A DNA stretch of 44,671 nucleotides from Bacteroidales bacterium. Lineage in GTDB: Bacteria; Bacteroidota; Bacteroidia; Bacteroidales; PWNQ01. Positions within the stretch are counted from its first letter, which is position 1, and the number at the start of each line of letters is the position of its first letter. The notes beneath the pieces are model-generated. The model was not told the origin of the DNA and searched no databases. It saw only the letters and a program-made list of their open reading frames with translations. Below are positions 44,171-44,671 of the stretch, one piece after another. A program made the translations under genes and the position numbers. The stretch covers positions 1 to 44,671 of the forward strand of contig PWNQ01000012.1 in the NCBI GenBank assembly GCA_003557725.1. The letters are read 5' to 3'.

Positions 44171-44241
44171 TCTGCTTTTCTGTCATAATCCTCAAGGTAT
44201 CTGATTATTTTGTTGTTAACGACTATTGCATGGCGACCCAA

Positions 44242-44257
44242 ATCCGCCTGGGCGGAT
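44242..44257. repeat. small REP-like palindrome
   Basis: ATCCGCC / GGCGGAT with a TG centre, between the small hypothetical gene and the REP-associated transposase gene. Such palindromes often accompany this transposase type, but only one copy is visible here. Confidence 0.45.
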
Positions 44258-44362
44258 AGTTTGTGGTTACAAAGATAATAATCCTTTTGTTGGTGCCGGC
44301 CCATTATTTATGGTCTGTTGGTTTAGGATGAGAAAATGCGTGAATTTTTTTTTCTGTAGGGT

Positions 44363-44671
44363 TTATGGTAATAATTTGTCTTCATCCCAATTTTTAGGAT
44401 TGTTGATAATATAATGTTTTATGCATTGATATGATGCATTATCACGGACAAAGTGGTCGTGGTAATTGGATTGCCAATTTTTGTTGCCCGGGGTGTTTCG
44501 CAGTTTGTTTATTTGTTTTGATGTTTGCATTTGCAATTTTCCCATTATTTTGGGAATGATCATTTTTCGCCGGTATTTCCTGTATTGTTTTATTTCGTCA
44601 ATGGTTGGTTTGTAATCGTGGTTTTGCCACCATGGTTGATTGGACGTATATCGGGACGTTGGTTGTGGGGA
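44363..44671 (-). CDS. REP-associated tyrosine transposase (Y1_Tnp family), C-terminal part, cut by window edge
   Basis: 103 residues, open to the window edge, stop TAA at 44363. The C-terminal pattern NWQSNYHDHFVRDNASYQCIKHYIINNPKNW is diagnostic of IS200-like REP-associated transposases (RAYT). They act on single-stranded palindromes with a catalytic HUH pair and Tyr, mostly in the part beyond the window. Whether the gene is intact cannot be judged. Confidence 0.8.
   Translation of the reverse strand, partial: SPQPTSRYTSNQPWWQNHDYKPTIDEIKQYRKYRRKMIIPKIMGKLQMQTSKQINKLRNTPGNKNWQSNYHDHFVRDNASYQCIKHYIINNPKNWDEDKLLP

Overview
The window is from a bacterium of the phylum Bacteroidota, probably a Bacteroidales/Marinilabiliales-type lineage. 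Four lines of evidence support this. Several secreted proteins end in type IX secretion (T9SS) sorting domains. The rotary ATPase operon has the E-DUF2764-A-B-D-I-K layout known from Bacteroidetes and Chlamydia. The SerA has the TPKKMG active-site variant typical of this phylum. Several promoters fit the Bacteroidetes pattern TTG-N20-TAnnTTTG. TGA is used as an ordinary stop by many genes here.

Layout. 1-2.1 kb (minus): a collagen-like Gly-X-Y surface protein cut by the window edge, and a T9SS type-B protein. 2.6-5.3 kb (plus): yidD and a zinc-type ABC importer (binding protein, ATPase, permease), with a convergent cupin lipoprotein that ends in a His/Asp tail. 6.2-13.8 kb (minus): the V-type ATPase operon, whose proteolipid gene (K) has an in-frame TGA. 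14.2-18.8 kb (minus): serine pathway genes serC and serA, a four-helix-bundle protein, a DUF1015 protein, and a thiamine-binding protein. 19.1-30.3 kb: two T9SS propeller-like proteins, each followed by a tRNA-Leu and a similar terminator, in opposite orientation around an operon TPR / ComA-like / DUF368 / aroE / SNF2 helicase. 30.4-34.3 kb (minus): kdsA, an outer-membrane barrel and its lipoprotein partner. 34.6-41.5 kb (plus): a PorV-like barrel, a helix-hairpin-helix/barrel protein, a repeat lipoprotein, a T9SS protein, a queuosine-precursor transporter and an MscS channel. 41.5-44.7 kb (minus): alanine racemase, M20 amidohydrolase, a small unknown protein, and the end of a REP-associated transposase gene.

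Most of this is ordinary Bacteroidota housekeeping and surface biology. What stands out: (1) the nonsense codon at a conserved glycine of the ATPase K subunit; (2) a family of about 70-bp imperfect inverted-repeat elements in at least two, probably four, intergenic regions, two of them ending 18-19 nt before a start codon; (3) the mirrored T9SS-gene / tRNA-Leu / terminator modules; (4) an exported protein joining a DNA-binding-type helix-hairpin-helix region to an outer-membrane barrel; (5) hairpins without U-tracts in every junction of the serC-serA-4HB-DUF1015 cluster. I did not find a CRISPR array, phage, integron or classical defence system.
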